A stretch of DNA of 64,000 bases, taken from assembly GCA_038503075.1 (NCBI GenBank), contig JBCAML010000006.1, positions 2,046,001 through 2,110,000 of the forward strand. The letters are read 5' to 3'. The notes under the pieces are model-generated. The model did not search any database and was not told the DNA's origin. It saw only the letters and a list, made by a program, of their open reading frames with translations. The DNA comes from Gyromitra esculenta. Lineage: Eukaryota; Ascomycota; Pezizomycetes; Pezizales; Discinaceae. This document shows, one piece after another, positions 49,601 through 59,253 of the stretch. Position 1 is the first letter of the stretch, and every line of letters begins with the position of its first letter. A program made the position numbers and the translations under genes.

Positions 49601-49647
49601 TATGTGTATACCTGAGACGAAAAATACTGTCAAGCTTGTTGGTGTGT
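46633..49647. other. gene-free region with a degenerate tandem array
   Basis: No supported gene. The repeat array at 47200-48440 is listed separately. The remainder (48.5-49.6 kb) holds only short frames. It ends in the 3' region of the Lys/Ala-rich protein gene. Confidence 0.45.
47200..48440. repeat. degenerate tandem repeat, about 140-210 bp units
   Basis: A recurring core appears at least five or six times in the same orientation: GAACGAATCGTCACAAGCACTGG near 47469 in variant form, GAACGAGTCGTTTCAAGCAC near 47680, AGATCGTTACAAGTACT near 47885, GAACGAACAAATCATTACAG near 48051, GAAGATCATTCAGG near 48242 and GAACGAATAATTTTAAGCA near 48378. About 40-60 bases later a second block recurs: TTATTCGCTGATGCA, then ATTCGCTGACGCA, TTCGCTGACA, TTATTCGCTGC and ATTCGTCTGAT. 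Between units a TATATAC...CTTGG-like segment and GGTTGGG recur. The units are badly diverged and do not share an open frame, so a protein repeat is unlikely. Confidence 0.6.
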
Positions 49648-51195
49648 TTATATCCTCGCCTTTGCTTTTACTTTCGTTTTTGTCTTGGACTGCTTCGGCT
49701 TCGACCTGGCTTTTGCTTTTAGCCTCAGTCTCACAGCTTCAGCGTTTGCCCTCGCCCTCGCCTTCAATTTTGCAGCCTCCGCTTTCAGTTTTGCGGCCTC
49801 TGCTTTTCGCTTTGCTTCTGCCTTTGCCTTCGCTTCTGCCTTTGCCTTCGCCTTCACCTTTGCCCTCTCATCCGCCTTTGCTTTCGCCTTTGCTTTCGCC
49901 TTTGCTTTCGCTTTCGCCTTTGCCTTCGACTTCGCCATTAGGGTTGCCTTCGCCTTCGCCTTGGCTTCTGTTCTCGACTTTGGCTTCGGTTTTGATTGTG
50001 GTTTTGGTTGCGCCTTTGGTCTCGTAGTTTTCGTTTCCACTCTTGCTTTGGGCCGTGAAGCTTCTGGCTTCGGTTTCGTAGGTACGATTTCTGGTGTTGT
50101 GGTTTTTGTTGCTGGCCTTGTAGCTTCGACTGCTACTTCCACTTCCACTTTTACTTCTACTGGCTCTACTGGCTCCTCTGCTGGCTCCTCTGCTACTTCC
50201 TCCACTCCTACCACAGTCCATATACCCTCGACTGCTACTGCCATATTCGTCTCTACTTCTGGTTCTGTGTTTGATTCCGCTTCCGACTCCGTTTTCATGT
50301 ACGCTTCCCCTTCTGGAACCTTTTCCACCTCCACCTCCACTTCATCCATGTCGTCCTCGGCGTCGTATACTGCCATCCATGCGGTTCCCTTCTCTATTTC
50401 CCATCCCACGTCTATCTCACCCACTTTTCCTGCATCACCCATTCCCCATACTATCACCGCGTCTTCCACTTCCACTTCCGACATTTCCCCGAGTTCCTCC
50501 ACTTGCTCCACTTCCCTTACTTTATCGATTTCCTTCACTTCCCCCACTTCCATCACTTCGTCGACTTCCTTTGCTTCCTCGGCTTCCTCGACGTCCCTCG
50601 TTTCTTCGTATTTACTGCCTCCAGTTGGCGAACCGGGCCTTGAATTTTCGGCGCCTAGCGATTCAGAAAAAAATCGGTGATGCCGATCTTTGTAGAACCT
50701 GGGTCTGCTTGGATCGTGCTCACTTTTTGTCCCCGGATACTTTCTCCAACGATGTGATATCCTCGAACCCGAACTCCTTGCTCTAACAGCTGGCGTCTTC
50801 ATACTCGCAACGTAGCATTTCATAATCAAGCTCCCTTCACCTACCATTAGCCTCCCAGGACGAAGAAAAAAAAAAGCCCCCACCCCCACTACAAACACAT
50901 CCATACCTTCAAGTTCCGGAGCTCCAAACTGCTCCCTCACAACATCCTCTACCTTCCTTTGATATTTATCCGGCAGCACACGCCCGCCCTTGCTAGCCGA
51001 CAGCAGGTGATAAACCGTCCTACACTTCTTATCCTGGTATCTTGGATCCTCGCTCTTAAGCTCCTCGAACCATTGTGAGTTCATTCGCTCGTTCATTTTG
51101 GCGCGGAACCATCGTCGTGATTTAACAGCGTAATTCGAGTCGCCAGCGTGCCCTGTAGCTACCGCCAAGGCACGCCATACTGGTGCAGGCGGCAT
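49648..51195 (-). CDS. protein with a Lys/Ala-repeat tail
   Basis: Exons 51195-50907 and 50840-49648 give 493 residues; the intron is 66 bases and contains no stop, so retaining it gives an in-frame 515-residue form. The N-terminal 95 residues look globular (WRALAVATGHAGDS, WFEELKSEDPRYQDKKC, KYQRKVEDVVREQFG) but match no family I know. A middle region is rich in Glu/Val pairs (for example EVEVEVEKV, EEPAEEPVEPVEVKVEV). The last 130 or so residues are nearly all Lys and Ala with some Glu, Arg and Pro, as in KAKAKAKAKAKAKA, encoded by a 6-12 base minisatellite at about 49840-49930. The tail resembles linker-histone-like or nucleic-acid-binding basic tails. Nuclear or nucleolar binding is only an inference. 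Confidence 0.65.
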   Translation of the reverse strand: MPPAPVWRALAVATGHAGDSNYAVKSRRWFRAKMNERMNSQWFEELKSEDPRYQDKKCRTVYHLLSASKGGRVLPDKYQRKVEDVVREQFGAPELEGMDVFVVGVGAFFFLRPGRLMVGEGSLIMKCYVASMKTPAVRARSSGSRISHRWRKYPGTKSEHDPSRPRFYKDRHHRFFSESLGAENSRPGSPTGGSKYEETRDVEEAEEAKEVDEVMEVGEVKEIDKVREVEQVEELGEMSEVEVEDAVIVWGMGDAGKVGEIDVGWEIEKGTAWMAVYDAEDDMDEVEVEVEKVPEGEAYMKTESEAESNTEPEVETNMAVAVEGIWTVVGVEEVAEEPAEEPVEPVEVKVEVEVAVEATRPATKTTTPEIVPTKPKPEASRPKARVETKTTRPKAQPKPQSKPKPKSRTEAKAKAKATLMAKSKAKAKAKAKAKAKAKAKADERAKVKAKAKAEAKAKAEAKRKAEAAKLKAEAAKLKARARANAEAVRLRLKAKARSKPKQSKTKTKVKAKARI

Positions 51196-51900
51196 GATAC
51201 CTCGTTTTGTTTCCCAGTTTCTAGGTAGTCCGCTGGGAAGCTTGTTCGGTAGGTAGGAATGAAGAGAAGAAAAGAACAGGGGAGGAAAAGGGAGGTGGTC
51301 AACACCTTAGAAGCTCACACTCAGCGAGGGGAACTCAAAACATAAGGCTGCCTAGTATAGCTCCTCGGTCTCAAGATAGAAAAGTGTTCCACACACGCAA
51401 AAAAAAAAAGGGACTTTTTGACAGATTTTTGCAATTGGCGTAACGTCACGGTTCTACCCCCACCAGTCGCGTGCTGCCTCCCCCAGACGTGTGGTCCCGA
51501 ATGCAGCGAGGGACAGTTGCCGGTTTTTCCAAAAACGGTGTTCATGTATGTTGATCTTATAGAAATCATGTGATCTCTGTGGGATACGGGGATTCATGCG
51601 TCTTGCTGGTGCCTATTAGACAGGGGTGTATATTATCTGGGAAGGTTAGGTCTTTTTGGATCTTGGCTTGGAGTACCTATATTTTGTCATTGGATACGTA
51701 GAGTTAGGAACGTTGCGTTTATTTTACTGTCGATGTTTATGTACTGTAGGGTACCAATAGCTTCGTATTGCTGCGCAGGAGAGATGGAGGAGGATGAGGA
51801 GGATGAAATACGACTTAGGCGACTTCCGAGAGTGTTACTCTTCGATACGAAGTATTTTTCAGATGTCGATGTCGATGGAGAGGTTATTTCTGCGTGTGTA

Positions 51901-52022
51901 CTCGTATTCTCATGGGGTTTTTTAAATGGGCTAGGTCCGCATACCATACAAACTGCCCTGAACTTACCTATTTTATATGGGATGCAGAGGTAGCCCGTTT
52001 TAAAAACGTCATGAGAATACGA
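51901..52022. mobile_element. 122-bp MITE, copy A (inverted relative to 60655-60776)
   Basis: Left end CTCGTATTCTCATGGGG and right end AACGTCATGAGAATACGA are inverted repeats. The whole element equals the reverse complement of 60655-60776 at all but about ten positions, with identical length. A TA precedes the left end. No coding content. Confidence 0.85.
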
Positions 52023-52289
52023 TTATATCATATCACATCTTGGCACGTCGCACACACGATTAGAAGGACGTTATCTATCACATAAATGATAGATATGACT
52101 GGACCAGTGGAAGTTTTTGTTCGGGGTGATTGTCGAGAGTGGGGAATCTAGATGCTTTATTAGGGAGGCGTTACGAGGGAGGGTTTGAAACTGGTCTAGA
52201 TATGTTTGCCATTTGCAGGATAATACTTATGGTATTATTTATGATGCCAAGTGATAAGTGGTCCCCCCCGAATATATAAGGTTGAGGAA

Positions 52290-52600
52290 TCCGAAGGTCT
52301 ACTCAGCATCCCCTCAAGTAACCAACATCCCCTCGTCAACTTCGCCAAGACTTGACGAGAGCGGGGTTCCCCTCTTTAGTAAAGACTTTTCTTCGGCTTC
52401 ATTTCGCCAAGACTAGTCATGACAATCTCTATCTGAGCCTATCTGAGCCCTTCGGGCTCACAGCCCTCCGCTCCTACGATTCGGGTCTCAGAAATCAAAG
52501 AGACATTCTCGTCGCGACCGGTTATCGCTTCGACTCTGCCCTCCCCGGTTTTGGTCCTCGCCACGTTCCTTAGTCGCCGGGGGGACGCCACTTTTCTTTT
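52290..52600. other. GC-rich island with hairpins and short direct repeats
   Basis: In AT-rich surroundings, this stretch carries a perfect hairpin, CTCGTCAA/TTGACGAG (52332-52339 with 52352-52359), another with stem GAGCCC/GGGCTC (52445-52459), the direct repeat TTCGCCAAGACT (52341-52352, 52403-52414) and a tandem CTATCTGAGC (52429-52448). A TATATAAG motif sits just upstream (about 52271). A 73-codon frame at 52352-52573 is unsupported. It could be a small structured RNA or inserted foreign DNA. Confidence 0.35.
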
Positions 52601-52940
52601 GTTAACTCGGTCATTATTGTCGTCTACTCTGGAAGGAGGTGTGTGGTTGGTGGCAAACCATAGTCACTATAACACTATTTGATCTTGTATATTTCTTTCT
52701 GCAATGTTGTTTGCTCTGTTAGGGGATGTGTCGTTGTTTGCTATTTTATTTTTGTTTGGGGTGTTGGATTGGGCTGGGGTTGGGTTGGGACTGGGGAGTT
52801 TGTTCACGTCATAACTTTTGTTGCATGCAATATTCTTGTACTCAGGATAAATGAAACTATGATTAGGTGGGGAAAAAGGTCCGCTGAAGCCATCAACGCC
52901 AGCTAGGTGAACGTTGATTAGTTCATATGTGAGGGATGTA

Positions 52941-53073
52941 CTTGTGCTCTAGCATAAGTACCTGAAAACAAGGGTAAGACTTTGGCCAACCATATTTTGA
53001 AGTGCTGCTGCGGGACGGATTAAAAAACGTTGCCACCAAAAGGCATTTTCAGGTACTTATTCTAGAGCACGAG
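52941..53073. mobile_element. 133-bp MITE, CTTG-ended family
   Basis: Left end CTTGTGCTCTAGCATAAGTA; right end, reversed, CTCGTGCTCTAGAATAAGTA, and both continue CCTGAAAA. Flanked by TA on both sides (52939-52940, 53074-53075). The CCTGAAAACA block and size link it to the elements at 39483 and 39785. Confidence 0.8.
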
Positions 53074-53373
53074 TAGTGCTCTTTCAATTAACTGTTTGGT
53101 GGCAAGTAACAGAGCTGTAGATCGGTATGTGGGCTTGATTGATTGGTCCACAGAAATTTAAGCCCATTATAAATGCCATGAAGGTTTGGCCAAGTTCACA
53201 CAATAGGATGATCGTTTCAGATCTTTGCTATCGGGGTACGTAGGGCTACACAAAAACCAGTCCGTCGGTAGGTGTTTAGTTGGCCTCTAAGTGAATGTCC
53301 TTACATTTTTGGGGTGCCTTCAAACTTTTAGTCTTTTTAATTTAGTTTTTATTATTTAATTTGAATCGTTGGC

Positions 53374-53455
53374 ATAGCCGTATGGGAAAAATCTTGACAC
53401 CCTAGTCGCTGCATCTCTAGTGAGGTGGGCATCAAGACTTTTCTTACGCAACTGT
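53374..53455. mobile_element. miniature inverted-repeat element, about 80 bp (copy 2)
   Basis: Same family and orientation as 37276-37356: left GGGAAAAATCTTGACACCC, centre with CTAGTGAGGTGGG, right ATCAAGACTTTTCTTACG and a final CTGTGCT. The left arm has mutated slightly (AAATCTT for AAGTCTT). Confidence 0.65.
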
Positions 53456-53825
53456 GCTGGGGTTGAAGGGAGATATTTCATGGCTGGATTTGGAGTTTTA
53501 GCTAAGGATTTCTGGGATCTAACGACTTCATCTGGGGGGATCGAACCTAGGACGTTTGGTACTTGGCCAGCTGGCCAGCATTCCCACTCTAGTGATTGAT
53601 ACTGGTTGACGGGCTAACAAACTCCTAGATCCCGTCTGTTATTAGAGCTAATCTTCTTTCGCTGAGTAAGTCTCCGGAATTTTCTGATCCCGTCTTGATA
53701 TCACTAATAAGTAAGTTTTATATTTTACTCGGAGCGTTTGAGGTATAAACAATGTTCCTTGGCTCCATATAGCATACCGCAAAAAAAATATTCCCATCTC
53801 TCGCTCTTAAAATCGTGAATTTACA

Positions 53826-54482
53826 TCATCTTTTTCTCTTGACCATCTTGGCTGCACACTTCAACTTATTACAGGAATCTCCGTGTTCTCTCCACTCCCT
53901 CCACCACACCATTGGAAGCAGCTGTCCATTCCCATCAGGATCCTCCATTCCCAGATCAGCATAAGTATAATCCCTCCCCTCCTCATCGTCCGTTGTGATA
54001 TCCCTTTCCCAATGAGGTCCCTCATAACAGTACGGATACATTTCCTCCGCGGTGTCCGTTTCTTCATCATCCCAATCATCTTCCATATCTTTCCCACAGC
54101 ACATTTTTCTTTCGCCCCACTTTCCAGCGGAGGTGTCCATGAAGTGCTCAACCCTGCATCCATTTTTATTTTGCGTAGTACTGTAGATTTTGTGGCAGTA
54201 GACGCAGTGTCTCAACTCGGACTCTGCCTACCAAACATTCAAATCCCCACGTTAATAAGGTTCTAGCTCGTGTCTAGAGTCTCAGTTGCTGTAGCTACTT
54301 ACCTCGGGAAATGCGCCGTTCAAAATCAACGCTCTGAGAGTCGGTCCATCTAGATTTTTCAAATAATACTCCAATTCTTCCACACTTCCGTATATTTCTC
54401 GTAGGTCCGCGAATGCAGGCCCTGTAGTGGCTTCTGGGAGCTTCGTTTCTTTCTTTCTTGAGCGTGTTTCTCTGGCTGACAT
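53826..54482 (-). CDS. small Cys/His-rich acidic protein, tandem copy A
   Basis: Exons 54482-54303 and 54227-53826 give 193 residues. Residues 20-60 form a helical segment (AFADLREIYGSVEELEYYL, then TLRALILNGAFPE), and the single phase-0 intron lies right after FPE. The Cys/His part follows: LRHCVYCHKIY (Cys68, Cys71, His72), Cys84, VEHF (His88), CCGK (Cys103, Cys104), PYCY (Cys127), H132W and a C-terminal SCNKLKCA pair. The spacing suggests one or two zinc sites. WERDITTDDEE and LPMVWWREWR are shared with the neighbour at 54959-55688. I recall similar CVxCHxxY...CCG...H proteins of unknown function in fungi, but cannot name a domain. It ends in a basic MVKRKR. Role unknown; protein or nucleic-acid binding is an inference. 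Confidence 0.8.
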
Positions 54483-54958
54483 CGGAGAGTGATTGGTATT
54501 GAATAGCTGGAGGATATCGATTCACTAGGATTCGAAAAGCGATGGGCTAGAAATAACACGATTTCAGGACATTGTCGCGTTTGTTGTTGTGATGTTCAGT
54601 CTGGGAATGACGTGGCCAACAGTAAAGCGCCATGCATAGGAGATAGCCGTTACTAACCGCATCTATGAATGAAGCTGCATAACTTCACTGGCACGAAGAT
54701 CGTGATCCTACTAATAGCACATTCGGAAAAGTCTCACCGGAAGCAGTGAGGGAAGATGTTCTTATTGTTTCAAGTGTATAAAAAGTAATTATTGGGTAAG
54801 CTAGTCAATTACGATAGTCACGGAATATAAGATCCTTCAAGTGAACTGCTAAAAGTAAAAATTCATAGTCCTTTTGATCTTACTGGTAGATATCCATATC
54901 TCAACATGCTTACAAGGGTATAACCGATTTTAACTATTACATCGTCTCGTCGCTCTTC
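54483..54958. other. spacer between the tandem Cys/His genes
   Basis: 476 bases holding the promoter of copy A and the 3' end of copy B. No gene or repeat seen. Confidence 0.45.
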
Positions 54959-55688
54959 TCATTTTATTCTAGTTGCTCTGCCCGCGCATTTCATCTTCTC
55001 ACAAGAGGGTCCACTTTTCCTCCACTGCCTCCACCACGTCTTTGGCAGAAACTCCCCCTTGTCGTCCAGCATCCCCAGATCATCAAAAGTATACTCACTC
55101 TCCTCGTTCTCCTCATCGTCTGTCGTGATCTCCCTCTCCCAGTGTCTCCCCGAATAGCAATACGGCTCTTCGTCTTCCGCGCGCGCCATTCCTTCGCTCC
55201 AGTCGTCATTATCCATCGTCTTACCGCAGCATTCCGTTCTGTCACCTTCGTCGGTAGTCTCGATGTCGAGGAAATGCTCAACGTCGCAATTCTCGCGCAC
55301 GTCGTTATCTGCCGCGTTGTACGTTTTATGACAATAGACGCAATGCCGTAAACTTGATTTTGCCTATAAATATATATATATATAGCGAGAGATCCAGACA
55401 CTCGCGGGGGCGCGTTCGTTAGATTTTCCAAAATAAAAATAAATAACTTGCTCTGCACATTACTAGGAAATAGTTTCTTGAACAAAACACACACACACAC
55501 ACACATATACGCACCTCTGGGAATGCGCCGTTGAGAATTAACGCTTTGAGCGCTGAACTGTCGAGTTGGTTCAAGTGCTCTTCCAGCCTTTCGATGCTGC
55601 CGTGCTGTTTCCGTAGATCTGGGAATGCGGGCTTCATGGCTGAGGGCTTCATGGCTGCTCCTTCCTTTGGTTTTTCTTTCGAGGACAT
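54959..55688 (-). CDS. small Cys/His-rich acidic protein, tandem copy B
   Basis: Exons 55688-55515 and 55363-54959 give 192 residues, with the intron at exactly the same codon position as in copy A (after ALILNGAFPE). The intron here is 151 bases and contains a CA microsatellite (about 55489-55504) and a TA run. Conserved blocks: PAFPDLRKQHGSIERLEEHL, LRHCVYCHKTY, CDVEHFLD, CCGKTM, PYCYSGRHWEREITTDDEE, TFDDLGML and LPKTWWRQWRKSGPSCEKMKC. Every Cys/His suggested as a ligand in copy A is kept, while the acidic linkers vary, which argues that the Cys/His framework is under selection. The N-terminus has a short repeated MKPSAMKPA. Function unknown. Confidence 0.82.
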
Positions 55689-56883
55689 TGGAAAATAAAT
55701 GATTGCTAACGTCTGGGAATTGCTGCGTCTTTGGGGAGGGGGAAGGGGGTTGTTGTTGTTGGTTGTACTTGAAGTGAGTTGGTTGTTGTAAATGACGTCA
55801 GTGGTATCGTGGTAGCTTGTAGATGGCTTGAATTACCCTAAAAAGCGGAGGTAGAGCAGCCTTCTCGAAGAACCTAACCCAGGGCTGAAATCACGTTGGC
55901 GTGGTGATTTCTGGGTCTGTTTTGATTTGCTGACGTTCGCTCTACAGTATGCATGCGCGCCAAGAGTGTGAAATCCCAATCACAGAACATTGGCAGTAAG
56001 TGACCTGATTCGTATCGGCAGTAGATCTGCATCTGTTAGGTAATGGTTCGGAATTGAGGTGAGAGAAGTGAAACCCAATAGGGGTTTCTGGGTGGTAGAT
56101 ATATCGATAAGTTAAGTTTACCTCGTCGAGTGAGAATCTGTGACTATTATTGAATACTGCAATGGTAGTGCTATGGCGGGTCAGATATTCATTCATGTTC
56201 AAAAACTTATTCTGCAGCGAGGCTTTTAAAAAGTGGATTTAACGTACTACTGAGTTGTCTTGTTCTCGTAGTATACTAGTACTAGCGAGGTATGGCATAC
56301 AAGCACCGCAGCTTAAGCTTAGGGCAGCTTGTGGTTGAAATCTAGATCTTAGGTTAGAATACTAGTGATACTCCTTTTGTAGTTCTTGGGTATGAATGGG
56401 GTATTGGAAAAGCTTTCTTTTTGGAGAAACTGAACTTCTGGAAGACGGGTTGCTGTGTATAGGAGGATGGCGTTGCGGGGAAACTATATTGCGATAGAAA
56501 AACAACTTTGTTTATATAGTTATGCCAGATATGTTGTACTAGTTGCCTGTATGATTGAAATAGATTGCATACATGTAGTGATAAATCTCATGTTGGTATC
56601 ATAGCTAGTACCGAGTAAGCTACCCTCGCACTATGGTCTGGACATATGGTCTAGGGATGCTTCTATTCCACAAGGAAGTATGCTAAAGAAAAACAAAAAA
56701 AGCTAAGTAAGTGCCAAAATAATAAGAACAAAGGTAACATCTAGCACTCCGTATATTTTTGCTAAAAACGTAGCTAGGTGAAGTTACATGTAGGGAGGTA
56801 GAGGGAAAAAAGGCTAGTAGAGGAAGGATGTAAGTACGCCAAACCCAAAACCGAACGTGGTTATAAAAAGTAAACGCCTTCTC
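55689..56883. other. intergenic, no supported gene
   Basis: Promoter of copy B near 55700-55850 (a T/G-rich run), then AT-rich DNA with only short frames, then the 3' end of the ankyrin gene. Confidence 0.45.
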
Positions 56884-59253
56884 TTAATTGCGGACAAACT
56901 CCATATATTCGTGGGGCGGGAAAAACTGATGTACAGATATGAAATGAGCGGACTTGTGTATTCTACCCTGTGCTCTCTGTTGCAAAATACTCAATTGCTT
57001 CATCATAAACGGGCGGTCTTGTGTATCTTGTTGTCTAGCTCCCCTTCTTAGCAGTAGTTTCGCCACTCTAACATTACTTGCGTGGACAGCATAAGCGAGC
57101 GGAAAAGTGCTGTCTTTGTCTTTAGCGTTGATATCTGCTCTCCAAGTATCCACTAATTCCCGCACCAAATCAATATTCCCATACAAAGCAGCGAAATGTA
57201 GAGCTGTGATTTCTCCGGCGCCATCGTTGACTCTTGCTCCGTTTGCGAGTAGCAAAGCTACCATCGGAACATCGCCGTTCATCGCAGCATAATTTAGTGG
57301 CCTATTCAGGGCGTTGTCTTTAATGGAGCAGTCCGCACCAGCCTGTAAAAGCATTCGAGTGATATTGAAATGATCGTTATGCACAGCTAGATGGAGTGCT
57401 GTATAACCCTCGGGGCTTCGCGCGGTTATATCGATATCGCCAGGCGCACTCAACATCATCTCGACTACTTGTTCGTTCCCGCTTGCGGCTGCACGATGAA
57501 GCGACATTTTCTTAGTCCAGAAGATAGATTTCTCGGCGACATTTGGATCTCTTCTCTCTAGCAGCTGCACTATAGTTGTGATATCACATCTGCGACTAGA
57601 AACAGATCTCACTGCCCAAGATGTTGCTGGCTCTGCATTCTGTTGTGGTACGTAGGGGTTGGCACCTAGCGTGAGAAGCAATTCTACCATTTCCTTGTCA
57701 CCTTTGGATGCTGCGACACAAAGAGGGGTCTGGCCGCAGCAATTCATCATGTTCACGATCGCTCCGTGATCGATCAGCTTCTTAACGACGGCATCTGCCC
57801 CATTTCTAGCAGCATAGTGGAGTGCCGTTCCGCCTTTGCATATACGATATTTTTGCTGGTTATGGCGCCCATTGCAAAAGCCATTGCAATAGTTAACGTT
57901 ACGCTCGAAGGCGCTGACATTTAGTTCTGGATCTGATAGGCTTAGGAAACAGAGCGCTTTGCAGCCGTTCTTGATTGTCCATAGGAAGTTTGGAGTCTCG
58001 TCTGTCGCACCTCCAACAAGCTTCCTGAATTCGGGAATCAGGAGTCGGACAAAGAAGCGATTGGTGAAAATCAAGTCCTTGATTCCGGCTGCCCTACTTA
58101 CTTGTATTTTGTTTGGTGTTTTGAGGTCTGTTTCGAAGGGTTCGGGGGAGCTATTGGTGACGAGACAGACGCCCCGGGCCTGTAGGACAGGTCCTACAGC
58201 CGTAGGTTGTTCTTGTGGTGGCTGCAAGTATCTTACAATATTGAGCAACACTTCATTAGGAAGGCTGAATATCGAGATGTTCTCCGGCTTTTCGATCTGC
58301 CGCCAATCGCGTATTGACTTTTCAACGGCGGATTTCACCACGTAATGGATCTCGTCATGGCTGATTTCTTCTAAGAGCTCACCAAGATCTGGCTCACTGT
58401 CTGGGGGGACATAGGAAGGAGGTGGCTTTAAGCCTAGGTATTTCGGGTGGCGGTATTCGTGTTGGGGGTAATCGAACGGGTTGGAAATCATGGGGTGACT
58501 ATGATCGGAGGGTCCAGGTTTTAAGTACCACACCCGCCGGTATCTGTCGTACTTGACCATTGTCGACCATCCACATCCGAATTTAGCGTACTATAATATT
58601 TGTTAGCATATAAATCCGATGCTTTGTGCTACTTTCATACACATATAGAGTAAGTGGCGAACAATAGATTTCCTCGCAACAAGTACGTTTTATACTAGTA
58701 TAGCGAAGCTCAATGTGAAGGCAAACCATAACCAGGATGTTAAAAGGATGCTTACCTCCGGACAGTCAACCTTCAAAGGTAAGGTAATATGTTCTATTCC
58801 CAAATTATTCGAGGGATTCCTCTCTGGGTCCCCTTGGTGATGGATACATTTATAAATTGTATGTGGAGGCTGATGGCGAGGGTAGTTTTCTGGGCGGTCG
58901 TCTGGGAGATCTCCCACCCCAGAGACCCTGACTATTGCGAATCCTCTGAGAAAAGCAAAATCCTCAAGACGATCGCAAGCTGATTTAGCGTCTTGAAAAT
59001 ATTGCCCTAGCCGAGGTGCGTTGATTCCGTACTTGTTTTTTATTTTAGTTAAGGCTGCAAAAACATTGGCTGAGTGCCTACGGTCGAGCTGTTTATTGAG
59101 TTTGTGTGGAATGAATGTTGGTTTAGGATCCTCCGAGGAGATAGATTCGCAGATTCCGTAGAGTTTCGGGGTTCTAGAGGAGGCTAAACTTTCAGAGACT
59201 GTGACTCTGATGATATTTTCGAGCTCTCTAAGCATTCTGTATTTATCGTCCAT
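56884..59253 (-). CDS. FAR1/WRKY-GCM1-like zinc finger, F-box-like and ankyrin-repeat protein
   Basis: Two exons, 59253-58757 (up to 58756) and 58590-56884, joined in phase 0, give 734 residues. Residues 95-200 have the layout of the FAR1/MULE-type WRKY-GCM1 finger: FAFLRGFAIVRVSG, then YKCIHH (Cys136), VDCPE (Cys164), RRVWYLKPG and the closing DHSHP (His196, His198). This fold usually binds DNA and is common in Mutator-like transposases. The splice puts DCPE directly before YAKFGCGW, completing the finger. At residues 271-289, ISIFSLPNEVLLNIVRYLQ resembles an F-box. From about residue 415 there are seven or eight ankyrin repeats (GGTALHYAARNGADAVVKKL, CGQTPLCVAASKGDKEMVEL, GYTALHLAVHNDHFNITRML and others). 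The combination suggests a substrate adaptor or regulator derived in part from a transposase N-terminus. Finger identity is the weakest part. Confidence 0.75.

Larger units (their letters stand above)
51196..53825. other. intergenic with three MITEs and a structured GC-rich island
   Basis: Elements at 51901-52022, 52941-53073 and 53374-53455 are listed separately, as is the hairpin island near 52290-52600. At about 53540-53600 on the minus strand a GGTTCGATCCC box recalls a tRNA T-arm, but no cloverleaf forms. No supported gene. Confidence 0.5.

Noticed and set aside
49685..50680. 331-codon plus-strand frame with Phe/Ala and Ser/Thr repeats
   Set aside because: It mirrors the Lys/Ala and Glu/Val codons of the minus-strand gene; its repeats are a by-product of the minisatellite.
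53540..53600. Minus-strand GGTTCGATCCC resembling a tRNA T-arm and Pol III B box
   Set aside because: The T stem does not pair properly and no acceptor or anticodon arm forms. At most it is a tRNA-derived relic.
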